From an uncultured Bacteroidota bacterium (GTDB lineage: Bacteria > Bacteroidota > Bacteroidia > Chitinophagales > Chitinophagaceae): a DNA stretch of 37,787 bases. The stretch spans positions 1-37,787 of the forward strand of contig CAIYTT010000034.1 in the NCBI GenBank assembly GCA_903929195.1, given 5' to 3'. Numbering within the stretch: position 1 is the stretch's first letter; the number at the start of each line of letters is the position of its first letter. Position numbers and translations under genes: made by a program. The notes beneath the pieces are model-generated. The model did no database searches, had not been told where the DNA came from, and worked only from the letters and a program-made list of their open reading frames with translations. Positions 18,572 through 25,201 of the stretch are shown piece after piece.

Positions 18572-18739
18572 ATGAATGAAGACGAACTAAAAATTGAGGG
18601 CAAAAACAAACTGAATGACAAAATTGTAGCCAATATGAAAAGCTATGCTAACGACCCTTATTTTATTAAAAAAGGTAAGGAATCTAAAGAATTTTTAGAG
18701 CGCGTGGGCTTTCCTGAGGAATTTTTAAAGAATAGGTAG
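18572..18739 (+). CDS. Small conserved-looking 55-residue protein
   Basis: A frame of 55 codons starting ATGAATGAAGACGAA and ending TAG. It begins MNEDELKIEGKNKLNDKI and ends with a segment DPYFIKKGKESKEFLERV followed by GFPEEF. That segment (aspartate-proline-aromatic, then a basic-rich helix, then L-E-x-x-G-F-P) looks like a conserved small-protein pattern I have seen in Bacteroidota hypotheticals, but I cannot name a family. It is 63 bases after the PLD-J gene and 38 bases before the DUF2281-like gene. Highly charged, likely helical; may be an antitoxin-like partner. Confidence 0.6.
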   Translation: MNEDELKIEGKNKLNDKIVANMKSYANDPYFIKKGKESKEFLERVGFPEEFLKNR

Positions 18740-18777
18740 CGGGATTTGAATTATGATTCAATTAGAAAAATGATTTT

Positions 18778-18975
18778 ATGATAAGTAATTTTAGTTTATA
18801 TACAAAGACTGAAATATTACCGGAAAACTTAAAGAAAGATGTAGCCGAGTATATAGATATGCTGCTAAAAAAAGCGGAGCAGCAGAATGTTAATATCCTT
18901 CCCGGTTTTGGTAGTGCTAAAGGAAAAATTAAAATGGCAAAAGATTTTGACGCACCTGTTGATTTTGCCAATTAA
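18778..18975 (+). CDS. DUF2281-type (VapB-like) antitoxin, no adjacent toxin
   Basis: A 65-residue protein. The pattern LPENLKKDVAEYIDML (14-29) followed by LPGFGSAKGKIKMAKDFDAP (41-60) matches DUF2281 antitoxins that pair with PIN-domain VapC toxins. The usual tail after DFDAPL (about 7 residues, DFKEYM-like) is shortened to VDFAN. A VapC gene would normally overlap or follow directly; here a WG-repeat gene follows after 9 bases and no PIN domain is encoded in the next 1.5 kb until an unrelated pair at 20697. It may therefore be an orphan antitoxin, possibly left after toxin loss, or it may serve the island's other nucleases. Confidence 0.75.
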   Translation: MISNFSLYTKTEILPENLKKDVAEYIDMLLKKAEQQNVNILPGFGSAKGKIKMAKDFDAPVDFAN

Positions 18976-18984
18976 AACAACAAA

Positions 18985-19881
18985 ATGGACAGCACAAACC
19001 TTATAATAACCAATACATCCCTGTTTAAAGCTGATGCCGCCATACAAGTGGCAAATAAATTATTAGCACCTAAAGACGAACTACCCGACCTTATACCTTA
19101 CCGAAAGGGCGATAAATGGGGTTTTTGTGATAGGAATAAGAAGATTGTAATTGAGTGTGTGTATGATTGGGCTTATCCATTTATAGAGGGTTTAGCGATG
19201 GTAAAATATAAAAGGAAATATGGGTTTATTGATATGACAGGTAATGAAATTATTCCTTGCATTTATAATGATGCAAGTAGTTTTTCAGAAGGTTTAGCAA
19301 GGGTAAGATTAAATGGCAAAGAGGGTTTTATCAATAAAGTTGGGGGTTATGTTATCCCATGCATTTATAGTAATGCAAATAGTTTTTCGGATGGATTTGC
19401 AAGGGTAGAAATTGATGGTCATTTGGCATTTATCAACAACGAAGGAACTCAAATCACGCCTTTGGAACATAAAAAAATAAACAAGTTACCGAAAAAAGTT
19501 GAAGTTATAAAATTGGAGGAAATATATATGGATTTAGGTCCTGAAATTGGGACGGTGTATGAAGGATGTAGATGGAATATTCTTATAAATGATGGAATGG
19601 AAAAAAGAAGCAAAATTTGTGTTTATGATAAAATATATGGATTTTTTGACGGGTTAGCTATTGCTCGTAGCTATTGTTTTTGGAATGGTTCTTCGGAATA
19701 TGGTTTTATAGATCAAGAAGGAAAATCTGTAATTGAATGTATTTATAGTAAAGTTGAACAATTTAATGGTGGATTAGCTTTAGTTGAAAAAGGTGGTACT
19801 CATACTTTTGAAGAAGATGCGGGAGGAGAATGGGGTTATATTGATAAGAAAGGTAATGAATACTGGGAAAATAAAAAATAA
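18985..19881 (+). CDS. WG-repeat protein
   Basis: A 298-residue protein with about six WG-type beta units of 30-35 residues between 40 and 295, each with the pattern GDKWGFCDRNKKIVIECVYD or a variant. The exact WG is kept in the first (45-46) and last (EWGYID); the middle units have YGF, EGF or AF. The first 35 residues have no signal peptide, so a cytoplasmic location is expected. WG repeats usually act in protein binding and occur in several bacterial conflict-related proteins (family knowledge). It starts 9 bases after the antitoxin-like gene and ends 5 bases before the HEPN gene, which argues for one transcript and a functional pair with HEPN. No enzymatic motif is seen. Confidence 0.85.
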   Translation: MDSTNLIITNTSLFKADAAIQVANKLLAPKDELPDLIPYRKGDKWGFCDRNKKIVIECVYDWAYPFIEGLAMVKYKRKYGFIDMTGNEIIPCIYNDASSFSEGLARVRLNGKEGFINKVGGYVIPCIYSNANSFSDGFARVEIDGHLAFINNEGTQITPLEHKKINKLPKKVEVIKLEEIYMDLGPEIGTVYEGCRWNILINDGMEKRSKICVYDKIYGFFDGLAIARSYCFWNGSSEYGFIDQEGKSVIECIYSKVEQFNGGLALVEKGGTHTFEEDAGGEWGYIDKKGNEYWENKK

Positions 19882-19886
19882 AAAAA

Positions 19887-20360
19887 ATGGGAAATTATAG
19901 AAATTTAGAGATTGACTTTGTTGAAAGAACTTTAAAGTTAATTTCTCAGTATGAAATTATAATGCATAATTATGAATTTAATAAACAATTTAACCACACT
20001 TTATTGATTAATTGCTTGCTGGGACTTATTGTATTTCCAAAGGAAATATCTATAAGGTATATACCCAATGAGCGTTTGCTTTCAAAATTAAAATCTGAAA
20101 TGGGCATTACTAATTCAGTTTTCAATGCTGAAATTATAGGTCTACGCGAATTAATAATTGCATTAAGACATTCAATTGCGCATTTTGACATTTCATTTGA
20201 ATCAAATAATGAAGATTTTCTAATTGATAGGATAGTTTTTAGAGACAAAGAAAAAAATGAAAATTATATTATAGCTTCATTTGTACCAAACGAACTTTTA
20301 TATTTTATTCGCTATTATTCAACTTGGTTAATAAGTAACCTTCATGAGCATAGAGAATAG
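19887..20360 (+). CDS. HEPN-family protein (pEK499_p136-like)
   Basis: A 157-residue all-helical protein resembling the pEK499_p136 branch of HEPN proteins. The start YRNLEIDFVERTLKLISQYE and the block HTLLINCLLGLIVFPKE are typical of that branch as I recall it. The HEPN catalytic motif R-x4-H is present as Arg94 to His99 in LRHSIAHFDISF. HEPN proteins are often RNases in toxin-antitoxin and defence systems; RNase activity here is inferred. It follows the WG gene by 5 bases and is the last gene of the run. No MNT-type antitoxin gene is adjacent, so the WG protein could be the regulator. Confidence 0.82.
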   Translation: MGNYRNLEIDFVERTLKLISQYEIIMHNYEFNKQFNHTLLINCLLGLIVFPKEISIRYIPNERLLSKLKSEMGITNSVFNAEIIGLRELIIALRHSIAHFDISFESNNEDFLIDRIVFRDKEKNENYIIASFVPNELLYFIRYYSTWLISNLHEHRE

Positions 20361-20490
20361 ACTTATTTGAAATATATTAAAAGCGTCTTATAAAAGCAAA
20401 GAGAATATTTTATATAATTCTCATGAAATAATTAAACTCAAACATAATGATTGACACCTACCTAATAAATGTTAATACTGCCCTCATAAA

Positions 20491-20635
20491 TAGATACAAA
20501 TGGGCATTTTGGTATATATAGGTTAAAAAGTAGTTCTAAAAAGTATATCTCTTTCATTTAGCTTTGTCAAGTTTATGCCTTCTTAGAAGGAGTTCATTCT
20601 TTCTTCCGGATTCCCTGCGGAAAATCTGGAAGAAC
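20491..20635 (+). repeat. 145-bp direct repeat, left copy
   Basis: Aligned without gaps to 21461-21605 (offset 970): 134 of 145 bases identical by my reading. Its last 33 bases carry a hairpin, CTTCCGGATT (20603-20612) and AATCTGGAAG (20623-20632), with one G-U-type mismatch. It fills the HEPN-to-VapB gap and ends about 60 bases before the antitoxin start. No gene is seen inside. Confidence 0.85.
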
Positions 20636-20669
20636 GGGGTTTAAATTATATTATAGCTGAATAGTTCCT

Positions 20670-20677
20670 TATCTTTG
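20670..20677 (+). promoter_or_regulatory. Putative -7 box of the VapBC-like pair (TATCTTTG)
   Basis: Exact match to TAnnTTTG, 19 bases before the ATG at 20697; leader of about 13 bases. It lies just outside the left repeat, so the pair has its own promoter. Confidence 0.5.
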
Positions 20678-20696
20678 CATCAATAAATAAAAGTAT

Positions 20697-20948
20697 ATGC
20701 CGGAAATTGTGATAAAATATAAGAATGAGAAAACGCTGGAATTGTTAAAAGATTTGGCAAAATACTTTGATTTTGATATTGAAAAAAAAACGACAATCGC
20801 AATCAAAAAAGCGGATAGGGCAGAGGAAAATACATATCCAATAAGCTTTGCTAAAAGACCTGATTTTATGGCACTAGCCGGAATTTGGAAAGATAAAGAA
20901 ATTTCATTAGTAGAACTTCGTAAAAACGCTTGGGGCGATAGACAATGA
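20697..20948 (+). CDS. Putative antitoxin of a VapBC-like pair
   Basis: An 83-residue protein starting MPEIVIKYKNEKTLELLKDL. No DNA-binding domain is certain, but the tail (RPDFMALAGIWKDKEISLVE and then LRKNAWGDRQ) resembles the C-terminal toxin-binding arm of small antitoxins. The assignment rests mainly on context: it overlaps the PIN-toxin start by four bases (ATGA), typical of type II toxin-antitoxin operons, and is flanked by matching repeats. Confidence 0.78.
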   Translation: MPEIVIKYKNEKTLELLKDLAKYFDFDIEKKTTIAIKKADRAEENTYPISFAKRPDFMALAGIWKDKEISLVELRKNAWGDRQ

Positions 20949-21319
20949 GTTTGGTTATTTGCGATACTAATATTTTTATTTCTTTATTTAAACAATTGCC
21001 TGAAACTATAGAGCATTTAAAAGCTATAGGTAGCGAAAATATACTAATACCATCCATTTCTGTTATGGAGTTATATTGTGGTATGCAAAATAAAACGGAA
21101 TTAGCGGCAATGAAGAGTAAAATTAAGCAATACAATATTATTCATTATAACGATTCTGTTTCTAAAAAGGCAATTGACTTTATTCATGTATATAAGTTAT
21201 CTCATAATTTGAAAATACACAATGCAATTATTGGTGCTATGAGTGTTGTTTACAACATTCCATTATTTACTTATAATAAGAAAGATTTCAAATATCTACC
21301 TAGTATAATATTGTATTGA
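20945..21319 (+). CDS. PIN-domain VapC-like toxin with an Asp to Asn change
   Basis: A 124-residue PIN protein; active members cleave RNA (often tRNA) in a metal-dependent way. Asp7 (CDTNIF), Glu42 (VMELYCG) and Asp114 (YNKKDF) are present, but the third acidic position of the family, normally Asp in a P-D-A-I or A-D-A-I context, is Asn93 (LKIHNAIIGAM). The codon is AAT, one base from GAT. The catalytic site may therefore be weak or inactive. It overlaps the antitoxin gene by four bases. No signal peptide; cytoplasmic. Identification as a PIN protein is strong; activity is doubtful. Confidence 0.88.
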   Translation: MSLVICDTNIFISLFKQLPETIEHLKAIGSENILIPSISVMELYCGMQNKTELAAMKSKIKQYNIIHYNDSVSKKAIDFIHVYKLSHNLKIHNAIIGAMSVVYNIPLFTYNKKDFKYLPSIILY

Positions 21320-21352
21320 AAACCACTCTGGTCGAAGCTATACCGTTAAAAA

Positions 21353-21383
21353 CCTCGTTCTTCTTGATGTTCCGCAGGGAATC
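21353..21383 (-). repeat. Inverted partial copy of the repeat end
   Basis: Bases 21353-21383 match the reverse complement of 20609-20639 at 27 of 31 positions. Together they bracket the toxin-antitoxin pair as a 31-bp imperfect inverted repeat. The centre TTCCGCAGGGA is conserved and sits in a TTGAT/ATCAA hairpin. Confidence 0.7.
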
Positions 21384-21460
21384 AATACATAAGAAAACCC
21401 CGTTCTCTGAACGTATTCAAGGAACTGTTGTTAAATGAAAATCCATTTAGTTACGAATTT

Positions 21461-21605
21461 TAGATGCGATTGGGCATTTTGGCATATATAGGTTAAAAAG
21501 TAGTTCTAAAAAGTATATCTCTTTCATTTAGCTTTGTCAAGTATATGCCTTCTTAAAAGGAGTACATTCTCACTTCCGGATTCCCTGCGTAAAATCCGGA
21601 AGAAC
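21461..21605 (+). repeat. 145-bp direct repeat, right copy
   Basis: Second copy of the repeat at 20491-20635. Here the terminal hairpin is perfect: CTTCCGGATT (21573-21582) and AATCCGGAAG (21593-21602) around a 10-base loop. It ends about 70 bases before the DUF4846 gene. The rest of the 355-base gap 21320-21674 holds the inverted copy and a small CGTTC/GAACG hairpin (21401-21413). Confidence 0.85.
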
Positions 21606-21674
21606 TAAAGAACGGAGAAAAACTATTTGAAATAAAATTAGATAATTAATAAATGTAATAAAATTTAAGGTTTT

Positions 21675-22523
21675 ATGGATAGACCAAATAGATATTCCGG
21701 TTTCAGACTCTTGCTTAGCATCTTTCTTTGTTTTGGATGCACTGCCAATGCCGATTCTAAATTACTCATAAACCCCAAAGGCAGTACTGTTAAAGAACGC
21801 ATCAATACACCTGCCGGTTATTCCCGTGTTTCCACACCTGTAAACTCTTTCGGAAACTATTTACAAAACCTTAAATTAAAGCCCGACGGTAGCCCGGTAC
21901 ATTATTTTGACGGCAGAATTAAAAATAACAACAATGTTTACATTGCAGTTATAGATATGAAGATTGGCAATAAAGACCTGCAACAATGTGCTGATGCGGT
22001 TATGCGGCTCCGGGCAGAATACATGTACCAAAATAAAATGGAAAACAAGATTCATTTTACTTTTACCAACGGATACCGGGTTGATTACAGCAAATGGATG
22101 CAAGGCTACAGAATTGTTTTTGCAGACAACAAAACAAATTGGGTAAAGAAGGAAAACCCGTCAAATACTTATGAGAGTTTTCTCCGGTATTTAGATCTCA
22201 TTTTTACTTATTGCGGCACTCTTTCCTTATCAAGAGAATTGACAAAAGTTAACTATCCCGATATGAAAGCGGGTGATGTTTTGATTAAAGGCGGCAGTCC
22301 CGGACATGCCGAAATTGTTATGGATGTAGCACAAAACAAAGAAGGCAAAAAAGTTTATCTTTTGGCACAAAGTTACATGCCGGCTCAGGAAACCCAGATA
22401 CTCACAAACCCGAATAATCCGGATATGAGTCCTTGGTATGAGTTGAGCTTGGATAAAACCGAAATTATAACCCCCGAATACAATTTTACCGTCAGCCAAT
22501 TAATGCGTTTTAAAGAGGACTGA
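21675..22523 (+). CDS. DUF4846 family protein, probable lipoprotein
   Basis: A 282-residue protein. The N-terminus has a short basic stretch, a hydrophobic core (LLLSIFLCF) and a Cys at 22 (FGC), a weak lipobox, so periplasmic or outer-membrane attachment is likely. The body matches DUF4846: LKPDGSPVHYFDGRIKNN, DLQQCADAVMRLRAEY, TYCGTLSLSRE, GDVLIKGGSPGHAEIVMDVA and PWYEL. The function of the family is not established; the late GxPGHAxIV motif recalls cysteine/histidine peptidase-type folds but no activity is claimed. It has no clear operon partner; the next gene is 254 bases away. Confidence 0.82.
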   Translation: MDRPNRYSGFRLLLSIFLCFGCTANADSKLLINPKGSTVKERINTPAGYSRVSTPVNSFGNYLQNLKLKPDGSPVHYFDGRIKNNNNVYIAVIDMKIGNKDLQQCADAVMRLRAEYMYQNKMENKIHFTFTNGYRVDYSKWMQGYRIVFADNKTNWVKKENPSNTYESFLRYLDLIFTYCGTLSLSRELTKVNYPDMKAGDVLIKGGSPGHAEIVMDVAQNKEGKKVYLLAQSYMPAQETQILTNPNNPDMSPWYELSLDKTEIITPEYNFTVSQLMRFKED

Positions 22524-22777
22524 AAGAAGTGAGATGTAGCAAGTTTTTACGCTTTTGTTGGTGTTTACTGTATAAAACACTCTAATAAACTCCCAATCAG
22601 GTTTTCAAACACAATTAATTGTTCGAGTCGCAGGATTCACCCCAAAAGGCATAAATGCACAAATTTCAGTTAATAATAGAATAATTTGCTGCCAACTCAA
22701 ATATCAAATTATAATTACATTACCATTTCTAACCTCAATAATCCTTACTTTTACCGCTTAATTAGTAATAACCTTAA

Positions 22778-23503
22778 ATGCAGATAGATACTCTTTTTGA
22801 AGACGATGACATGATAATAGTAAATAAACCTTCCGGTTTATTAGTAATACCCGATAGATATGATTCTACTTTGCCCAACCTAAAACGATTGGTAGAGGCT
22901 AACGTAGGGCAGCCCATTTGGGTGGTTCACCGTTTAGACAAAGATACAAGTGGTGTTATCTGTTTTGCTAAAAATGATGTTGTACACCGCTATTTATCTA
23001 TCTTGTTTCAGGAACGGGAAGTAAATAAATTTTATGCCGGGCTGGTAAATGGTAAGGTAATACCGGAAGAAGGTAGAATAGATAGCCCAATTGCCGAACA
23101 TACAACAGTAAAAGGACGTATGGTTGTGGCAAGACGTGGCAAAACAGCAATTACAGATTATAAAGTAGTGGAGCAATGGCCACTCTATTCGTTAGTACAA
23201 TTCCAGATACATACAGGCCGCACACACCAAATAAGAGTACACATGCAATCCATAGGTCATTCATTGGTTTGCGATGAGTTATATGGCGATGGAAAACCAT
23301 TTTTCCTTTCTACCATAAAAAGAAAATTCAGACTATCGGAAAAAGACGAACAAGAAAAGCCATTGCTAAGCAGAATTGCCTTACATTCTTATAGATTGGA
23401 ATTTAAAAAAGAAGACGGTACAGAAATACGAGTAGATGCCCCAATACCACGCGATATTTCGGCATGTATTAAACAATTAAATAAGTGGTGTGTTAATATA
23501 TAA
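22778..23503 (+). CDS. RluA-family pseudouridine synthase
   Basis: A 241-residue pseudouridine synthase. The block EDDDMIIVNKPSGLLV leads to the catalytic loop VVHRLDKDTSGVICFAKN with Asp54, then QIHTGRTHQIRVHM and GHSLVCDELYG, all typical of RluA/RluC/RluD/TruC relatives. No S4 domain. The exact uridine cannot be assigned. A near-consensus box (TACTTTTA) lies about 30 bases upstream. The gene is convergent with pyrC and their stops are only 14 bases apart. Confidence 0.92.
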   Translation: MQIDTLFEDDDMIIVNKPSGLLVIPDRYDSTLPNLKRLVEANVGQPIWVVHRLDKDTSGVICFAKNDVVHRYLSILFQEREVNKFYAGLVNGKVIPEEGRIDSPIAEHTTVKGRMVVARRGKTAITDYKVVEQWPLYSLVQFQIHTGRTHQIRVHMQSIGHSLVCDELYGDGKPFFLSTIKRKFRLSEKDEQEKPLLSRIALHSYRLEFKKEDGTEIRVDAPIPRDISACIKQLNKWCVNI

Positions 23504-23517
23504 AGATTATATTTATT

Positions 23518-24849
23518 TTAAGTTCTGTCAAATAATAATCTTTCACCTTTTATAGTATTGTTTATTTGCCTGTTTTCATAAACTATATTTCCGTTTACTA
23601 ATGTATATTCTATTGTAGCATTAAAAGTATGTCCTTCAAACGGAGACCAGCCACATTTATATAAGAGCGTATCTTTTGTAACCGTATAGTTTTTATTTAA
23701 GTTTACTAAAACGAGGTCGGCTTTATAACCTTCTTTTATATAGCCTCGTTTCGCTATTTGAAAACATTGTGCGGGTGCATGACACATTTTTTCTACAATT
23801 TTTTCAATACTTATTTTTCCTTCCTTTACATATTGCAACATTAACAACAATGTATGTTGCACCAATGGTATGCCTGATGGTGCGTTTTGATAAGCTTGTT
23901 GTTTCTCTGCCCATGTATGTGGTGCATGGTCAGTAGCAATTATATCAAGTCTGTCATCAAGCAAAGCCTGCCATAAAGCTGCTTTATTTTCGGGCGATTT
24001 TATTGCAGGATTGCATTTTATTAGATTTCCGTATTTGGTATAATCAGCAGCAGTAAAATGCAGATGATGCACACATACTTCCGATGTGATTCTCTTATCA
24101 GCCAAGGGGAAAAAGTTGGTAAACAATTGCAATTCTTTTTCGGTAGAGATATGTAATATATGTAAACGGGTATTGTGCTTTTTAGCGAGCGCCACTGCTG
24201 CAAACGAACTTTCAAAACAGGCTTCTGCATCTCTTATTAAAGGATGAAAAGAAGCATTATCTGCATTTGGGTATTTTAATTTGTTTGCAGCAATAATTTT
24301 TTCATCTTCGCAATGGGTTGCTATTAATAATTCAGAATCGGCAAATATTTTATTTAGTGTTAAGTAATTATCTACCAGCATATTACCGGTACTGCTACCC
24401 ATAAAAATTTTTATACCGCATACGTTGTTTTTCTTAGTATTTGTAAATAGCACCTGCTCTACATTATCGTTGGCAACACCCATAAAAAATGAATAATTAG
24501 CAACAGAATTCGCAGCAGCAATATCATATTTCTGTTCTAATAATTCTTGTGTTAAAGCAGGTGGATTTGTATTGGGCATTTCCATAAAAGAGGTTACCCC
24601 GCCTGCTACTGCTGCCATAGCCTCTGTTGCAATACATGCTTTGTGTGTAAGACCGGGTTCTCTAAAATGTACTTGGTCGTCTATTATTCCCGGTAACAGA
24701 TGCAATCCTTCTCCATTTATTTCTCTACAATTTACAGGTGTTGTAATTTGTTTATCTATTTGTTCAATAAGTCCGTTCTTAATAAACACATCCGAAACAA
24801 AGCTTTTCCCTTCATTTACTATTGTTGCATTTTTAATTATTATGTTCAT
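23518..24849 (-). CDS. pyrC: Dihydroorotase
   Basis: A 443-residue amidohydrolase closing N-carbamoyl-aspartate to dihydroorotate in pyrimidine synthesis. The substrate and metal region DDQVHFREPGLTHKA is seen. The usual metal-binding H-x-H is Q59-V60-H61, a Bacteroidota-type variation as I recall it. Further elements are CGIKIFMGSSTGN with the candidate carboxylated Lys, ATHCEDE, LHILHIST, and IATDHAPHTW with the catalytic Asp. Length is normal for the family. Single gene on the minus strand. Confidence 0.93.
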   Translation of the reverse strand: MNIIIKNATIVNEGKSFVSDVFIKNGLIEQIDKQITTPVNCREINGEGLHLLPGIIDDQVHFREPGLTHKACIATEAMAAVAGGVTSFMEMPNTNPPALTQELLEQKYDIAAANSVANYSFFMGVANDNVEQVLFTNTKKNNVCGIKIFMGSSTGNMLVDNYLTLNKIFADSELLIATHCEDEKIIAANKLKYPNADNASFHPLIRDAEACFESSFAAVALAKKHNTRLHILHISTEKELQLFTNFFPLADKRITSEVCVHHLHFTAADYTKYGNLIKCNPAIKSPENKAALWQALLDDRLDIIATDHAPHTWAEKQQAYQNAPSGIPLVQHTLLLMLQYVKEGKISIEKIVEKMCHAPAQCFQIAKRGYIKEGYKADLVLVNLNKNYTVTKDTLLYKCGWSPFEGHTFNATIEYTLVNGNIVYENRQINNTIKGERLLFDRT

Positions 24850-25033
24850 CTGTATGTTTTTACACCATTAATGGCAAGAAAATTAAAAACAATATTACTG
24901 TATTCATTTGAAACGAATAAAAAATTAGGGTATTTAAGTGAATATTTTATAGAAATTTAGGTTCCTTATGGGTAAAAAACGAACAAATACTATCAATAAT
25001 TTGTTAATATCCCAATAAAAGTAAAACTTTACA

Positions 25034-25062
25034 TTGGCTTAACTTTGTAGTACATACCTTTG
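25034..25062 (+). promoter_or_regulatory. Putative promoter of the PhaE-like gene (TTG, 18 bases, TACCTTTG)
   Basis: TTG at 25034-25036 and an exact TACCTTTG at 25055-25062 match the Bacteroidota promoter layout. The leader to the ATG at 25202 is about 130 bases. No other gene is seen in the 352-base gap 24850-25201. Confidence 0.5.
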
Positions 25063-25201
25063 CACTGTCAAAAAGAAGTAGGCAGAATAGGAGTAATTTA
25101 TCGAATGTTCAAAATTCTCTGCAAAATAGGTAAATTTTCATTTTAAACAAGGATTTAAAAGTCTTTTTTATACATATTTTTAACACTAATAAAAATTTAT
25201 T

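Noticed and set aside
20401-20422. GAGAAT/ATTCTC inverted arms after the HEPN gene as a terminator
   Set aside because: Only six AT-rich pairs without a T-run; too weak to call.
22600-22660. GTTCGAGTC, which resembles a tRNA T-loop end and a possible attachment site
   Set aside because: No acceptor, D or anticodon arm could be folded around it, and no integrase is nearby.
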